Below, piece by piece: positions 18,756-25,812 of a stretch of DNA of 62,662 bases (positions are counted from its first letter, which is position 1; each line of letters opens with the position of its first letter). Location of the stretch: the NCBI GenBank assembly GCA_035651715.1, contig DASRFD010000153.1:1-62662 (forward strand), given 5' to 3'. The translations under genes and the position numbers were made by a program. The notes below the pieces were generated by a model. The model saw nothing but the letters and a program-made list of their open reading frames with translations. It ran no database searches and was not told the origin of the DNA. This DNA comes from Nevskia sp035651715. Lineage in GTDB: Bacteria > Pseudomonadota > Gammaproteobacteria > Nevskiales > Nevskiaceae.

Positions 18756-19601
18756 CTAAAGCGAAGAGTTCTGAATAATCACTTCGACCCGCCGGTTGGC
18801 CTGGCGCCCGGCCTCGGTGGCGTTGTCCGCTACCGGAGAGTTGTAACCCTCGCCGACAGAGGTGATACGGCCGCTGGCCACGCCGTGCCCGATCAGGTAC
18901 AGCGCAACGGCTTCGGCGCGCTTCTGCGACAGCGCCTGGTTCATGCTCTGGCTGCCGCGGTCGTCGGTATGGCCTTCGATACGGACATTGCGGTCCGGGG
19001 CCTGGCCGAGGAAGCTCGCCAGCCGATCGAGGTTGGCGACGCCGCCCGGCTTCAGGTCCGAGCGCCCGCTGGAGAACAACACGTCCCCCAGGGTCAGCAC
19101 CATGCCGCGGTCGGTCGGCTTGGCCTGCAGCGCCGCCAGCTGCGCCTGCAGCGCGTCGTTCTTCAGTTTCGCCGCGTCGGTCTGCGCCTGCAGGTCGCCG
19201 TTTTTGGCCTTGGCCGCATCCGCCTCGCGGGTCCGCGCGTCCAGCTGGATCTTTCCGTTCTGGTCACTCAGCGCCTGGCGCTGGTCCTCGTCGAGCTTGG
19301 TCTGCGCCTGCGCCCGGGCGGTCTGCACCCTGCGGTCGGCGATATAGACCAGGTGCGCCGCCACGGTTGCGTCGGTCTGCGGTTGTTCGGCTTCCTGTAC
19401 CGCCGTCTCGGCGTCGTGGATTGCCAATGGTGCACGGCTCGCTAGGCTGGAGTTGGACTCCAGCTCGGTCAAGGCGGCGCGGGCCCGCGAGGCGCCGGGG
19501 TCATTCACCGCGTCCACAGCGCAGGCGGCGAGCAGCAGGCCGGCGCCGCCGATGGCGGCTCCGGCCCAGGTGTTTCCAATCGTGCTGGTGATCCTGTTCA
19601 T
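18756..19601 (-). CDS. OmpA-family lipoprotein with DUF4398 N-terminal region
   Basis: A 281-residue lipoprotein (lipobox LLAAC, Cys about 27). Residues about 35-110 are a DUF4398 helical region (ALTELESNSSLASRAP, QEAEQPQTDATVAAHLVYIADRRV), followed by a coiled coil (about 110-160) and an OmpA C-terminal domain (about 165-281: LGDVLFSSGRSDLKP, VRIEGHTDDRGS, NQALSQKRAEAVALYL, NRRVEVII) that binds peptidoglycan through the conserved Asp and Arg. It should tie the outer membrane to the cell wall. The upstream DUF4398 lipoprotein gene ends only 3 bp before its start, so they form an operon. Confidence 0.93.
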   Translation of the reverse strand: MNRITSTIGNTWAGAAIGGAGLLLAACAVDAVNDPGASRARAALTELESNSSLASRAPLAIHDAETAVQEAEQPQTDATVAAHLVYIADRRVQTARAQAQTKLDEDQRQALSDQNGKIQLDARTREADAAKAKNGDLQAQTDAAKLKNDALQAQLAALQAKPTDRGMVLTLGDVLFSSGRSDLKPGGVANLDRLASFLGQAPDRNVRIEGHTDDRGSQSMNQALSQKRAEAVALYLIGHGVASGRITSVGEGYNSPVADNATEAGRQANRRVEVIIQNSSL

Positions 19602-19604
19602 GCC

Positions 19605-19991
19605 TCAACCTCCCGAGCCGCGTTGTGTTTCCTGACGCAAGGCGTCGCCGTCCTTTTTCAGCGCCTGGTTCACTGCGTCGGCCTTGGCCAGCCGCGCCTT
19701 GGCCGAGGCCAGGTCAGCGTCTGCGCGCGCCTCGTCGGCCAGCTGCCGCGCCTGGGTCACGCTCTGTTCGTCAGGCCGCTGCGCCGCGGCGTGCGCCACG
19801 GCGATCTTTTCGCGCGCCGTGCGCATCTCCAGCGGGGCGTAGTCGGTGGCGTGGTCCTTGTCGGCGTTGGCGATGGAAATGTCGGCGGCCTGCAAGGCTT
19901 CGACCGGAGGCTGTGGCAACGCCGCGCAGGCGGCCAGCGCCAGCGCTCCGCCGACGCCGGGCAAGGCGTATGACCTGAATACGTTTTTCAT
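19605..19991 (-). CDS. DUF4398 lipoprotein
   Basis: A 128-residue lipoprotein (signal MKNVFRSYALPGVGGALALA then Cys) made of a DUF4398 helical domain: ALQAADISIANADKDHATDY, EMRTAREKIAVAHAAAQ, then coiled coil DADLASAKARLAKADAV. It matches the N-terminal part of the OmpA lipoprotein encoded 3 bp downstream, so the two probably act together at the outer membrane. Function of DUF4398 is not known. Confidence 0.9.
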   Translation of the reverse strand: MKNVFRSYALPGVGGALALAACAALPQPPVEALQAADISIANADKDHATDYAPLEMRTAREKIAVAHAAAQRPDEQSVTQARQLADEARADADLASAKARLAKADAVNQALKKDGDALRQETQRGSGG

Positions 19992-20184
19992 TTGATTGAT
20001 CCTTCACGATGTGAGCTTGAGGCTTGAGCGCAAGTACGGAGACCCGGCCGGAACGCTTCGATAATGGCTGCTCGGCCGGAGTACTCATCGCTCGTTGAGC
20101 CATACGGTTGTACACCGAACCTCATGCGGCGTCCGTCTGGTAGCACACGTAAGGCCTTGTCTGTCTTAGTTGTAGCTCATGTGT

Positions 20185-20194
20185 GCCAGCGAAC
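20185..20194 (+). promoter_or_regulatory. Recurrent intergenic motif GCCAGCGAAC, site 3
   Basis: Reads TGTGCCAGCGAACAGAAGCG in context. It shares GTGCCAGCGAAC with the site at 22141 and GCCAGCGAACAG with the site at 14561. It is 190 bp upstream of the DUF4398 gene start and 130 bp before an orphan terminator. Confidence 0.35.
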
Positions 20195-20323
20195 AGAAGC
20201 GACGCATTCCGTGCCGTACCGTGGGGCCCGATTCGTTAAGAACTCTGATCCGCGCATCTCCCCCCCCAGAGCATCCGATTCTGCTCCTCCTGATCGAGAG
20301 CTCAGCGCGCGGATTCGACCTTC

Positions 20324-20359
20324 CCGTCCGCCCCGACGTCTTTGCGGACGGCTTTTTTT
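20324..20359 (+). terminator. Orphan Rho-independent terminator
   Basis: Stem CCGTCCGC (20324-20331) / GCGGACGG (20344-20351), then C and seven T. The orientation is rightward. No protein gene ends just before it, which suggests a small RNA or leader transcript starting somewhere between about 20100 and 20280. Confidence 0.7.
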
Positions 20360-20513
20360 GTTGGGTGTTGCGCGGCGGTGGATGCGCCGGTTCCTTGGTG
20401 CGGCGTAGCACGGACATGGCCGCAGCGGCAGCCTAATCTTCATCACCCAGCGACATACGGCTGCCGCACGACGGCGCTCGCTACGTGGTGGCTTTCTCAG
20501 TCGGAGAAAAAAC

Positions 20514-20846
20514 GTGATCCGGCACGATCCCAGTCAGTACTTCCATGACGTTGTTCCCACGGCACCGCCGATGCAGGTGAACACGAAGCTCGGCCCGCAA
20601 GCGGTTCAGGCGGGTGCCCTCGCCGCCAGCCATGGCCATTCCGGCACTGCGTCGACGCGCCCCTCCGCCGACCATGTCGGCGTATGGCCAGCCCTGGCTG
20701 TGTCCATGTCATTGCTGCTGATTTTGTCGTGGATGGCGTCCCGGAGGTTCTCCGGGGTGCACCGTCTTCTGGCGGTCCCGAGCAGCACCCTAGGCGCCCG
20801 AGCGGAATGTCCGCCGGAATCGAATGCGAAGCTTTCAGGTCGCTGA
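20514..20846 (+). CDS. Possible small single-pass membrane protein
   Basis: A 110-residue frame from GTG 20514 with CGGAGAAAA upstream. It has one hydrophobic segment (about 56-73, WPALAVSMSLLLILSWM) followed by RR, and otherwise low-complexity polar sequence. No family recognised. Its TGA stop is followed immediately by the ATG of the next frame, which also has one membrane segment, and this pairing is the best reason to believe it. Confidence 0.4.
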   Translation: MIRHDPSQYFHDVVPTAPPMQVNTKLGPQAVQAGALAASHGHSGTASTRPSADHVGVWPALAVSMSLLLILSWMASRRFSGVHRLLAVPSSTLGARAECPPESNAKLSGR

Positions 20847-21245
20847 ATGATCGATCATGGACAGCTCTTCGCGATGTCCGCCGCCGCTCTGCAGGCCAAC
20901 GCCCAAGGCGTCGCCGCGTATGTCGACGACCTGGGCCGCATGAGAGCGGTGCTGGGAGTCGCCCCGCAGGGGTTCCCGTGGTGGACAGTCTCCTTCCTGG
21001 CCGTACTGTTGCTGCTCTGGTGCGCGGGCCTGGCGGCCGCATGGAGGTACCTGAGCCGCCGCGCGAAGCATCACGCCTATGCCGCCCCCGCCTTCGGTTC
21101 CCGGATCGGCCCCTCGCACGCTGGCCTGGTGGCACCCGGTATAAAGCCGGTGCCGGACAGTGGCCAGTCGCCGGGAGACACTTCTCTCAACGCGGCAGCG
21201 CGCGGGTCTCGAACGGGAGCACCGGATCATGGCCGCCGGCTTTGA
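20847..21245 (+). CDS. Possible small single-pass membrane protein
   Basis: A 132-residue frame starting directly after the preceding stop codon. Residues about 1-40 are helical (MSAAALQANAQGVAAYVDDL), then one membrane helix (WTVSFLAVLLLLWCAGLAAAW, about 46-66) followed by RYLSRR, then a Gly/Ser-rich tail that looks unstructured. No family recognised. It converges on the MlaC-like gene. Confidence 0.4.
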   Translation: MIDHGQLFAMSAAALQANAQGVAAYVDDLGRMRAVLGVAPQGFPWWTVSFLAVLLLLWCAGLAAAWRYLSRRAKHHAYAAPAFGSRIGPSHAGLVAPGIKPVPDSGQSPGDTSLNAAARGSRTGAPDHGRRL

Positions 21246-21317
21246 AGCCGTGGGCACGGGGCGCCTTGCCGGCTGAAATGCCACGCACCGCCCGGCCCGT
21301 CACGGCGTGGTCGGCCG

Positions 21318-21941
21318 TCATAGCGGAGCAGCCGTGCCCGGACGAATGTTCGGCTTGCCGAGCCGCGCGATCACTGCGTCCAGGGAGCTGTGCTTGATCT
21401 CCTCGTTGAGCTGGACGCGGTAATTGATGGCCAGCGAAACACCATCGATTTCGAGGTCATAGACCTTCCAGTCGTCGTCGACCCGGCGCACCGAGAAGGT
21501 CACCATGTACCGCCCGGAGTCCCCGACCGTCAGCACGGACTTGATCTGCGCCTGATCCGCGCCCGCTTCCATGCGCACCGGCAGCCAGATCACGTCGACG
21601 TGGCCGCAGTCCAGCATGAACTTGGCATAGCTGTGCACCAGCGCCAGCGCCAGAGCGTCGGCGAAACGCAGGCGTTGGTCGGGCGTCGCGGCGCGCCCGT
21701 TCCGGCCCAGCGCGAACTTGGCAATGCCCGGCACGTCGAACCGGGGCACCACGTCAAGATCGATCATCTCGTAGAACAAGTGATCGTCGTTACGGTATTC
21801 GGACCCGTGCTGCGACAGGTTGCCGAGGAGTCGGCTTACCGTGTCCTTGAGCGCGGCATCGGGGAGGGGGACTCCGGCCGCGAGCGGCGCGGTGCTGCCG
21901 CAGGCCAGCAAGGACAATGACAGGACCAGAAGCTTGAGCAT
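21318..21941 (-). CDS. MlaC/Ttg2D-like phospholipid-binding periplasmic protein (orphan)
   Basis: A 207-residue exported protein (signal MLKLLVLSLSLLACGSTAPLAAG) of the MlaC/toluene-tolerance family: PDAALKDTVSRLLGNLS, the conserved FxMxDLxxVPRFDVPGIAKFALG-like core (here IDLDVVPRFDVPGIAKF), RFADALALALVHSYAKFM, and the closing DDWKVYDLEIDGVSLAINYR. MlaC carries phospholipid between the outer membrane and the MlaFEDB transporter. None of the other mla genes is here, so this is an orphan copy that must act with a transporter elsewhere or in a different role. Start at ATG 21941 fits the signal peptide; the frame extends to 22013. Confidence 0.87.
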   Translation of the reverse strand: MLKLLVLSLSLLACGSTAPLAAGVPLPDAALKDTVSRLLGNLSQHGSEYRNDDHLFYEMIDLDVVPRFDVPGIAKFALGRNGRAATPDQRLRFADALALALVHSYAKFMLDCGHVDVIWLPVRMEAGADQAQIKSVLTVGDSGRYMVTFSVRRVDDDWKVYDLEIDGVSLAINYRVQLNEEIKHSSLDAVIARLGKPNIRPGTAAPL

Positions 21942-22140
21942 GGAAACTCCCTGGGCAGGTTGCAGGAGGTAGTCGGTCGGGCAGCCAGCTCCGGGGCTTC
22001 GGCGCGTAAGCAAATGGCGCAGGTCGGCTGGCGTCCGCCACGCTCAAGCTAATAGCGGGAGATCCTGGCGTCTGTGCGTCTTCGCACCAGCCGGCGGCCT
22101 CCGCGATGGAGTGGGGGCCGCAGAGCAGCCGCCTATGCGT

Positions 22141-22150
22141 GCCAGCGAAC
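22141..22150 (+). promoter_or_regulatory. Recurrent intergenic motif GCCAGCGAAC, site 4
   Basis: Reads GCGTGCCAGCGAACCGACG in the divergent gap between the MlaC-like gene and the csbD region. GTGCCAGCGAAC is identical to the site at 20183-20194. Confidence 0.35.
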
Positions 22151-22239
22151 CGACGACGTGGACCGTTCCCGCTATGGTGCGTGGGTTGGACTGTCCCACT
22201 GCTGCGCAATCTCGCGCAGCGCGGGATTCAGAGGTCATC

Positions 22240-22440
22240 ATGAACCAATCAAACGAAAGACATGCCGTCAACGGCGCCAAGCCGTCCGGCCAGACAGGGA
22301 CTGCGGAGACGATCGTCCGCGCGCCAACGATCGGCGAGCCGTCGATCATCACTCCGATTCCGGCCAGAGGGCCGACGGCCGTATCGCTCCCTTCCACCCG
22401 GGTTCCGACCGAGGAGTCAGTCCATGCACAGCGTCGATGA
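22240..22440 (+). CDS. Possible small protein overlapping the csbD start
   Basis: A 66-residue frame from ATG 22240 (MNQSNERHAVNGAKPSGQTG), Pro/Thr/Ser-rich with no domain or signal, overlapping the next gene by 17 bp. AGAGGTC lies at a suitable distance upstream. It may be a disordered stress peptide or simply the open leader of csbD. Confidence 0.3.
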   Translation: MNQSNERHAVNGAKPSGQTGTAETIVRAPTIGEPSIITPIPARGPTAVSLPSTRVPTEESVHAQRR

Positions 22441-22630
22441 ACTAAAAGGCAAGTGGAAGCAGCAGATCGGCGCCGCCAAGATCGCCTGGGGCGAGTTGAC
22501 CGAGGACGAGCTGCTCAAGTCGGAAGGCCACCAGCAGAAGCTGGCCGGCCTGGTGCAGGAGCGTTACGCCATCACGCGCGACGAAGCCGACAAGCAGATC
22601 AAAAGCTTTTTCGCAAAGCATACGTCCTGA
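22424..22630 (+). CDS. CsbD family protein
   Basis: A 68-residue protein, MHSVDELKGKWKQQIGAAKI then AWGELTEDELLKSEG, HQQKLAGLVQERYAITRDEA and a basic end (DKQIKSFFAKHTS). This is the YjbJ-type CsbD sequence, longer than the first copy at 9626. ATG 22424 follows GAGGAG. CsbD/YjbJ proteins are abundant in stationary phase; function unknown. The next gene, a BON protein, begins 128 bp downstream. Confidence 0.93.
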   Translation: MHSVDELKGKWKQQIGAAKIAWGELTEDELLKSEGHQQKLAGLVQERYAITRDEADKQIKSFFAKHTS

Positions 22631-22757
22631 AGGACGCCGCCGCAGCCGCTGTTCCGCTCCAGCGGAACGGCGATGCGCCGGAGCCGCCAGCCGGTTCCGC
22701 GGGAGCTGCCGTCCGGCCGTGTCCCAGGATTCAGATGTTCAGTATTGGAGCAACACC

Positions 22758-23594
22758 ATGGTTACGAATTCACGCAAGCTGATGCTCGCCTCGGGCATCG
22801 TGCTCACGCTGACCGCGATGAGCAGCGCTGTCGCCGCCCAGTCCACCTCGCAGGATCTGGCCGACGCCCGGCAGGAAACCCAGATCTGGACCACCTATGC
22901 CCTCAATCCCTATCTGCGCGCCAACGACCTCAAGGTGTCGGTGCACAGCGGCAGGGCCACGCTCAGCGGCAAAGTCGAGGACGGCGTCGACAAGGACCTG
23001 GCCAGGCAGATCGCGCTGGGCGTCGCCGGAATCAAGGATGTCGACAACCAGATCGTTGTCGAGCCCGACTATCTGCCGCCGGCACCGGTCACCGCGGATC
23101 GCACCTACGGCACCGTGATCGACGACGCCAGCATCAGCGCCGCCATCAAGTCCAAGCTGCTGTGGAGCAAGTACACGGACGGGCTCGCCACCGACGTCGA
23201 CACCAACTCGGGTAAGGTCACCCTCAAGGGCACCGCGGACACCGCGCAGGCAAAGGATCTCGCCGGGCACATGGCGATGAACACCCGCGGGGTCGTTGCC
23301 GTCGACAACCAGCTGGTGGTCGCGCGCGCCAAGCCCACCGTGGCCGCTAGCGTCAAGACCGCGGCCCATGAAGCCGGCAGTGACATCGCCGACAGCTGGA
23401 TCACCACCAAGGTGAAGTCGACCTTCCTCTATTCCAGCAATGTGAACGGCGCCGACATCGGCGTCAGCACCAGCAACGGCGTCGTCACCCTCAGCGGCAA
23501 GGTGAAGAGCGGCGCCGAGCGCGCCCTGGCCATCGAGCTGGCGAAGAACGTGCGCGGCGTAGCCAGGGTCCATGCGGCAGGCCTCACCATCTGA
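22758..23594 (+). CDS. OsmY-like periplasmic protein with three BON domains
   Basis: A 278-residue protein with signal peptide (MVTNSRKLMLASGIVLTLTA, cleavage near AVAAQ) and three BON domains at about 40-100, 115-185 and 205-278. Each has the pattern of a helix, then VxVxxGxVTLxGxV, then a helix and a closing VDNQLVV-type strand; the last domain ends SGAERALAIELAKNVRGVAR. BON repeats bind lipid and are the core of OsmY, a periplasmic osmotic-stress chaperone. GGAG precedes the ATG at 22758. A terminator lies 39 bp after the stop. Confidence 0.93.
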   Translation: MVTNSRKLMLASGIVLTLTAMSSAVAAQSTSQDLADARQETQIWTTYALNPYLRANDLKVSVHSGRATLSGKVEDGVDKDLARQIALGVAGIKDVDNQIVVEPDYLPPAPVTADRTYGTVIDDASISAAIKSKLLWSKYTDGLATDVDTNSGKVTLKGTADTAQAKDLAGHMAMNTRGVVAVDNQLVVARAKPTVAASVKTAAHEAGSDIADSWITTKVKSTFLYSSNVNGADIGVSTSNGVVTLSGKVKSGAERALAIELAKNVRGVARVHAAGLTI

Positions 23595-23632
23595 CGCGGT
23601 AGCTTCAAGCGGTAGCTTCACGCGGCAGGAAC

Positions 23633-23669
23633 GCCGCGCGGCCCGGGCATGGGCTGCGCGGCTTTTTTT
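23633..23669 (+). terminator. Rho-independent terminator after the BON gene
   Basis: GCCGCGCGGCCC / GGGCTGCGCGGC stem with one bulge, then seven T (23663-23669). It closes the csbD-BON transcription unit. Confidence 0.85.
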
Positions 23670-23812
23670 ATAGGCCCGGAAGAGTGTTCTGGGATCGGTG
23701 TGCCACCGCACCGACAGTTCTCCTGATGCGGCGGAACCTCTAGGTGAACGCACGTGTGGGCTCCGGGGCGGTCGGCTTCGTCGATTACCCCGGATCAGAT
23801 CGAGAGGGAACA

Positions 23813-25780
23813 ATGAAAAAAATCACGCAACATTCCGGCTTCTTGGGCCGCTGCCTCGCCGCGCTGTCGCTCGCGCTGATCGCGGCATGCGGTGGTGGTG
23901 GCCGCGACCCCATTCTCGGCACCGGGGGCATCGCATTGCTAGCGCCCACCGTAACCGCCGTGGCGCCAGTCAACAACTCCGTCGGCGTAACGATCAACAA
24001 CACCACGATCACCGCGGCCTTCAGCGAGCCGATGGCGGCGATTGCCGGGGGCGCGAGCTTTACGCTGAGTTGCGCCGCGCCTTGCGTGAGCCCCGCCGGC
24101 ACCGTGTCGCTCGACGGCAGCGGCAGGCTGGCCACCTATGCGCTTGCAGCCGGGGCTGCGCTTGACCCCCTCACGCTCTACACCGCCACGGTGACCGGTG
24201 CCCGCAGCCTCGCCACGGGCCTTGCCCTGGCCAGCCCCTACACCTGGCAGTTCACCACCGGCATGGCACCGGATACCACTCGGCCCCGCGTATCGCTGAC
24301 CGATCCGGCGACGACAAACCCGGGACCCACCACCGGAGTGCCGTCCAACACGGCGATTACCGCGGTCTTCACCGAGGACATGGCGCCCGCCACGATTACC
24401 GCGAACAGCTTCACCCTGGCTTGCGCGGCGCCTTGCACGGCGCCTGCGGGCGCGGTGCACTACACCGTTGGCAGCAGAAGCGCGTCCTTTGTCCCCGCTG
24501 CGGCGCTTGCGGTGGGCACGACTTACACCGCCACGGTCACTACCGCGGCTACCGATCTTGCTGGCAATGCACTGGCCGGCAACCAGGCCGCCCTGCCGGC
24601 GGCCAGCGACTATGTATGGAGCTTCACCACCGCGGCCGCCGCGCCTCCCGGCGACGTCACCGTCGGTTCCACCAATCCGGTCTCGGGTGCCGCCGGCGTG
24701 TGCCCCGACGCGACCATCAACGCCAGTTTCACCGTTCCCTCCGGCCTGCGCATGGATCCCACAACCGTCAACACCGGCACCTTCACCGCGACCGGGCCGG
24801 CGCCGACTCTGACGCCGGTGGCCGCGGCATCGGTGGTGCTAGACGCCGCCACTGGCCGTATCGCGACCTTCACCCCCCTCAACCCCCTCACCTCCGGCGT
24901 CACCTATACCGCCACGCTCAAGGGCGGGCCCAACGGCGTGATGGACCTTGCCAATCCGGCCAACAGCATGGCCGCCAATTACGTCTGGAGCTTCACCGCG
25001 GGTCCCGCGAGCGGCAATTGCCAGGCACCGGTGGCCCTGGGTTCCGCCGCGACGTTCGGCACCTTCGGCGGATCCGCCGGCATGACCAACTCCGGGCTGC
25101 TCAGCGTGATCAATGGCGATATCGGCACCACGGCCGTGTCCACGGCGGTGACCGGGTTCCACGACGCAGGGCCGGGTTGCACCTATACCGAGACGCCGCT
25201 CAACAAAGGCGCGGTGAACGGCAATATCGACACAGCCGCGCCGCCGCCGACCGTCGCCTGTCCCAGCGAGGGCACAGCTCAGACGTCCGCCATCGCCACA
25301 CAGGCTCGCGCCGATGCGCTGACCGCCTACAACACCATGGCCGGGCTACCCGCCGGCTCGGACCCGGGTGCCGGCAGCCTGGCCAATCTGACGCTCACCC
25401 CCGGGGTCTACACGGCGGCGGCGGGCTCGTTCAAGATCCAGGGCGGCGATCTCACGCTCGATGCGCAGGGCAACCCGAATGCGGTCTGGGTATTCCAGAT
25501 GGCGACCTCGCTCACCGTCGGCGGCCCGGGGGCGGCGTTTCCGCAGAGCGTGACCCTGATCAACGGCGCCCAGGCCAAGAATGTGTTCTGGCAGGTCGGG
25601 ACGGCCGCGACGATCAACGCTGCAGGAGGCGGCACCATGGCCGGGACCATCATCACCCAGGCCGGCCTGACCTTCTCCACCGCCGGCAATACCACCGTGG
25701 TAACCCTGAACGGCCGGGCACTGTCGCTGGGCGCCTCGGTGACCCTGGTCGACACCGTCATCAACGTGCCCGCCCCATAG
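23813..25780 (+). CDS. Ice-binding (DUF3494) lipoprotein with three Big_5 Ig-like domains
   Basis: A 655-residue lipoprotein (signal MKKITQHSGFLGRCLAALSL, lipobox LIAAC). Three bacterial Ig-like (Big_5) domains follow at about 45-150, 155-280 and 290-395; each has a closing YxWxFTT strand, and the first two carry CAAPC disulfide pairs. Residues about 400-655 are a DUF3494 domain (NSGLLSVINGDIGTTA, LTLTPGVYTAAAGSFKI, NAVWVFQMATSLTV, GGGTMAGTIITQAGLTFST, LNGRALSLGASVTLVDTVI), the fold of bacterial and algal ice-binding proteins. DUF3494 proteins can bind ice or serve as adhesins, so freezing tolerance is a possibility only. An OmpA-like protein gene starts 32 bp downstream. Confidence 0.92.
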   Translation: MKKITQHSGFLGRCLAALSLALIAACGGGGRDPILGTGGIALLAPTVTAVAPVNNSVGVTINNTTITAAFSEPMAAIAGGASFTLSCAAPCVSPAGTVSLDGSGRLATYALAAGAALDPLTLYTATVTGARSLATGLALASPYTWQFTTGMAPDTTRPRVSLTDPATTNPGPTTGVPSNTAITAVFTEDMAPATITANSFTLACAAPCTAPAGAVHYTVGSRSASFVPAAALAVGTTYTATVTTAATDLAGNALAGNQAALPAASDYVWSFTTAAAAPPGDVTVGSTNPVSGAAGVCPDATINASFTVPSGLRMDPTTVNTGTFTATGPAPTLTPVAAASVVLDAATGRIATFTPLNPLTSGVTYTATLKGGPNGVMDLANPANSMAANYVWSFTAGPASGNCQAPVALGSAATFGTFGGSAGMTNSGLLSVINGDIGTTAVSTAVTGFHDAGPGCTYTETPLNKGAVNGNIDTAAPPPTVACPSEGTAQTSAIATQARADALTAYNTMAGLPAGSDPGAGSLANLTLTPGVYTAAAGSFKIQGGDLTLDAQGNPNAVWVFQMATSLTVGGPGAAFPQSVTLINGAQAKNVFWQVGTAATINAAGGGTMAGTIITQAGLTFSTAGNTTVVTLNGRALSLGASVTLVDTVINVPAP

Positions 25781-25812
25781 TCCTTGCGGCATCACATCAT
25801 TCGGAGAACAAC

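Larger units (their letters stand above)
19992..20513. other. Long intergenic region with an orphan terminator
   Basis: 522 bp between the leftward DUF4398 gene and the weakly supported rightward gene at 20514. It holds one GCCAGCGAAC site (20185-20194) and a strong rightward terminator (20324-20359) with no gene in front of it. A short non-coding transcript is possible. Open frames here are short and unlike any family. Confidence 0.45.

Noticed and set aside
20684..21397. A 237-residue rightward frame across the two small membrane-protein frames
   Set aside because: It has no membrane helix or domain and overlaps the better-supported frames; composition is typical of shadow reading.
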